Assembly: GCF_017352195.1 (NCBI RefSeq)
Contig: NZ_CP071445.1
Coordinates: 1,550,001 to 1,614,000, forward strand
Length of the DNA stretch: 64,000 bases
Direction of reading: 5' to 3'
Source of the DNA: Sedimentibacter sp. zth1
GTDB lineage: Bacteria > Bacillota > Clostridia > Tissierellales > Sedimentibacteraceae
The notes under the pieces were generated by a model, which saw only the letters and a list, made by a program, of their open reading frames with translations, had not been told where the DNA came from and ran no database searches. Position 1 is the first letter of the stretch. Every line of letters starts with the position of its first letter. The translations under genes and the position numbers were made by a program. Shown here piece after piece: positions 63,660 to 64,000 of the stretch.

Positions 63660-64000
63660 GTAGGTCAATATAAATCTTTACTATTTATTCACGTACCTTA
63701 ATTCTCTATCTTATTCATCATAATTTTATTTTATATAAGACATATCGCTCATCTTTCTTATTAACCTTTTTCCTGAATCATTTAATATTAAATACGAAAC
63801 TCCACCTGCTAAACCAAATACTTCAGCTTTATTTAGCACTTCAATTTCCAATCCCAAAAACATCGTGTTAAATACACTTAATAAATCTCCATGCGATACA
63901 ATGATTATTACTTCATCTTCACTTTGCATAATTTCTGTAAAGAAAGGTTCTAATCTGTTCCATTCATCTCTACGACTTTCTGCGTCTGAAAATAACCTAT
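63600..64000. repeat. Duplicated cassette segment, copy 2
   Basis: Same by eye as 5641-6041 and cut by the window edge. Confidence 0.9.
63726..64000 (-). CDS. Histidine phosphatase family protein, second copy, 5' end outside window
   Basis: The C-terminal 90 codons are present and match residues of the gene at 5767-6375 exactly, including VSHGD and the ending MSDMSYIK. The N-terminal catalytic QHT motif lies beyond the window. The copy shows that a whole cassette, with its attC, was duplicated or re-inserted about 58 kb away. Confidence 0.85.
   Translation of the reverse strand, partial: RLFSDAESRRDEWNRLEPFFTEIMQSEDEVIIIVSHGDLLSVFNTMFLGLEIEVLNKAEVFGLAGGVSYLILNDSGKRLIRKMSDMSYIK

Noticed and set aside
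1..64000. tRNA or rRNA genes
   Set aside because: No cloverleaf with TTCGA-type arm or rRNA-like sequence was noticed by eye; a covariance search was not possible here.

Overview
This window is almost entirely one integron gene-cassette array. About 45 attC-type recombination sites, intact, damaged or interrupted, lie between the genes at intervals of about 0.8 to 1.7 kb. Read on the minus strand, each site opens with a TAACAA-type R'' box and closes with an ACGTTA-type R' box, so the array runs on the minus strand, and nearly every gene lies on that strand just upstream of its own attC. The DNA is AT-rich. Genes have strong AGGAGG-like ribosome binding sites and some TTG starts. The proteins (lipoproteins, an SLH-domain protein, a copper-amine-oxidase-like stalk domain, DUF5104, VanZ, DUF5694) point to a clostridial, low-GC Gram-positive host (Bacillota). 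That assignment is inference, since no rRNA or housekeeping gene is present. No intact integron integrase is in the window; only a decayed tyrosine-recombinase C-terminus is seen at 10844-11060.

Layout. 1-10.7 kb: nine cassettes (TIGR02391-like, Abi_C-like, two HExxH proteins, a phosphatase, a P-loop kinase, Nudix), one of them frameshifted. 10.74-17.78 kb: a block without attC sites, bounded by two half attC sites, with pseudogenes, a subtilisin-like lipoprotein, an ABC exporter and remnants of integrase, serine recombinase and AbiTii. 17.8-26.5 kb: acetyltransferases, a kinase-like protein, DUF5694, membrane proteins and a methyltransferase. 26.65-30.5 kb: one attC interrupted twice, by an IS110/IS1111-family element and by a group IIC intron. 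30.5-48 kb: hydrolase, lipoprotein, CPBP protease, SLH, a reversed VanZ cassette, and a run of transferase genes that resemble resistance genes (APH-like, CPT-like, ANT(6)-like). 48-56.8 kb: an ADP-ribosyltransferase-like protein, a second group IIC intron in an attC, an HNH-like protein, lipoproteins, and a second IS copy in an attC. 56.8-64 kb: GNAT, S41 protease, methyltransferase, TIM-barrel isomerase, amidohydrolase, lipoprotein, and a partial second copy of the phosphatase cassette seen at 5.5-6.5 kb.

The strongest unexplained signal concerns the two ends of each cassette. Beyond the known short R-box complementarity, the first and last 20-25 bases of most cassettes are inverted repeats of each other. 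These repeats differ from cassette to cassette but match within a cassette, and a conserved unpaired triplet splits them. They assign ends to cassettes, show where attC sites were lost, and suggest that excised circles fold a longer attC stem than the array does.

The genes do not form one pathway. They are a reservoir of independently mobile small functions: group-transfer enzymes, candidate phage-defence proteins, secreted lipoproteins and peptidases. Two unrelated mobile elements have specialised on attC as target, and the IS carries a candidate bridge RNA whose guides match attC and its own ends.
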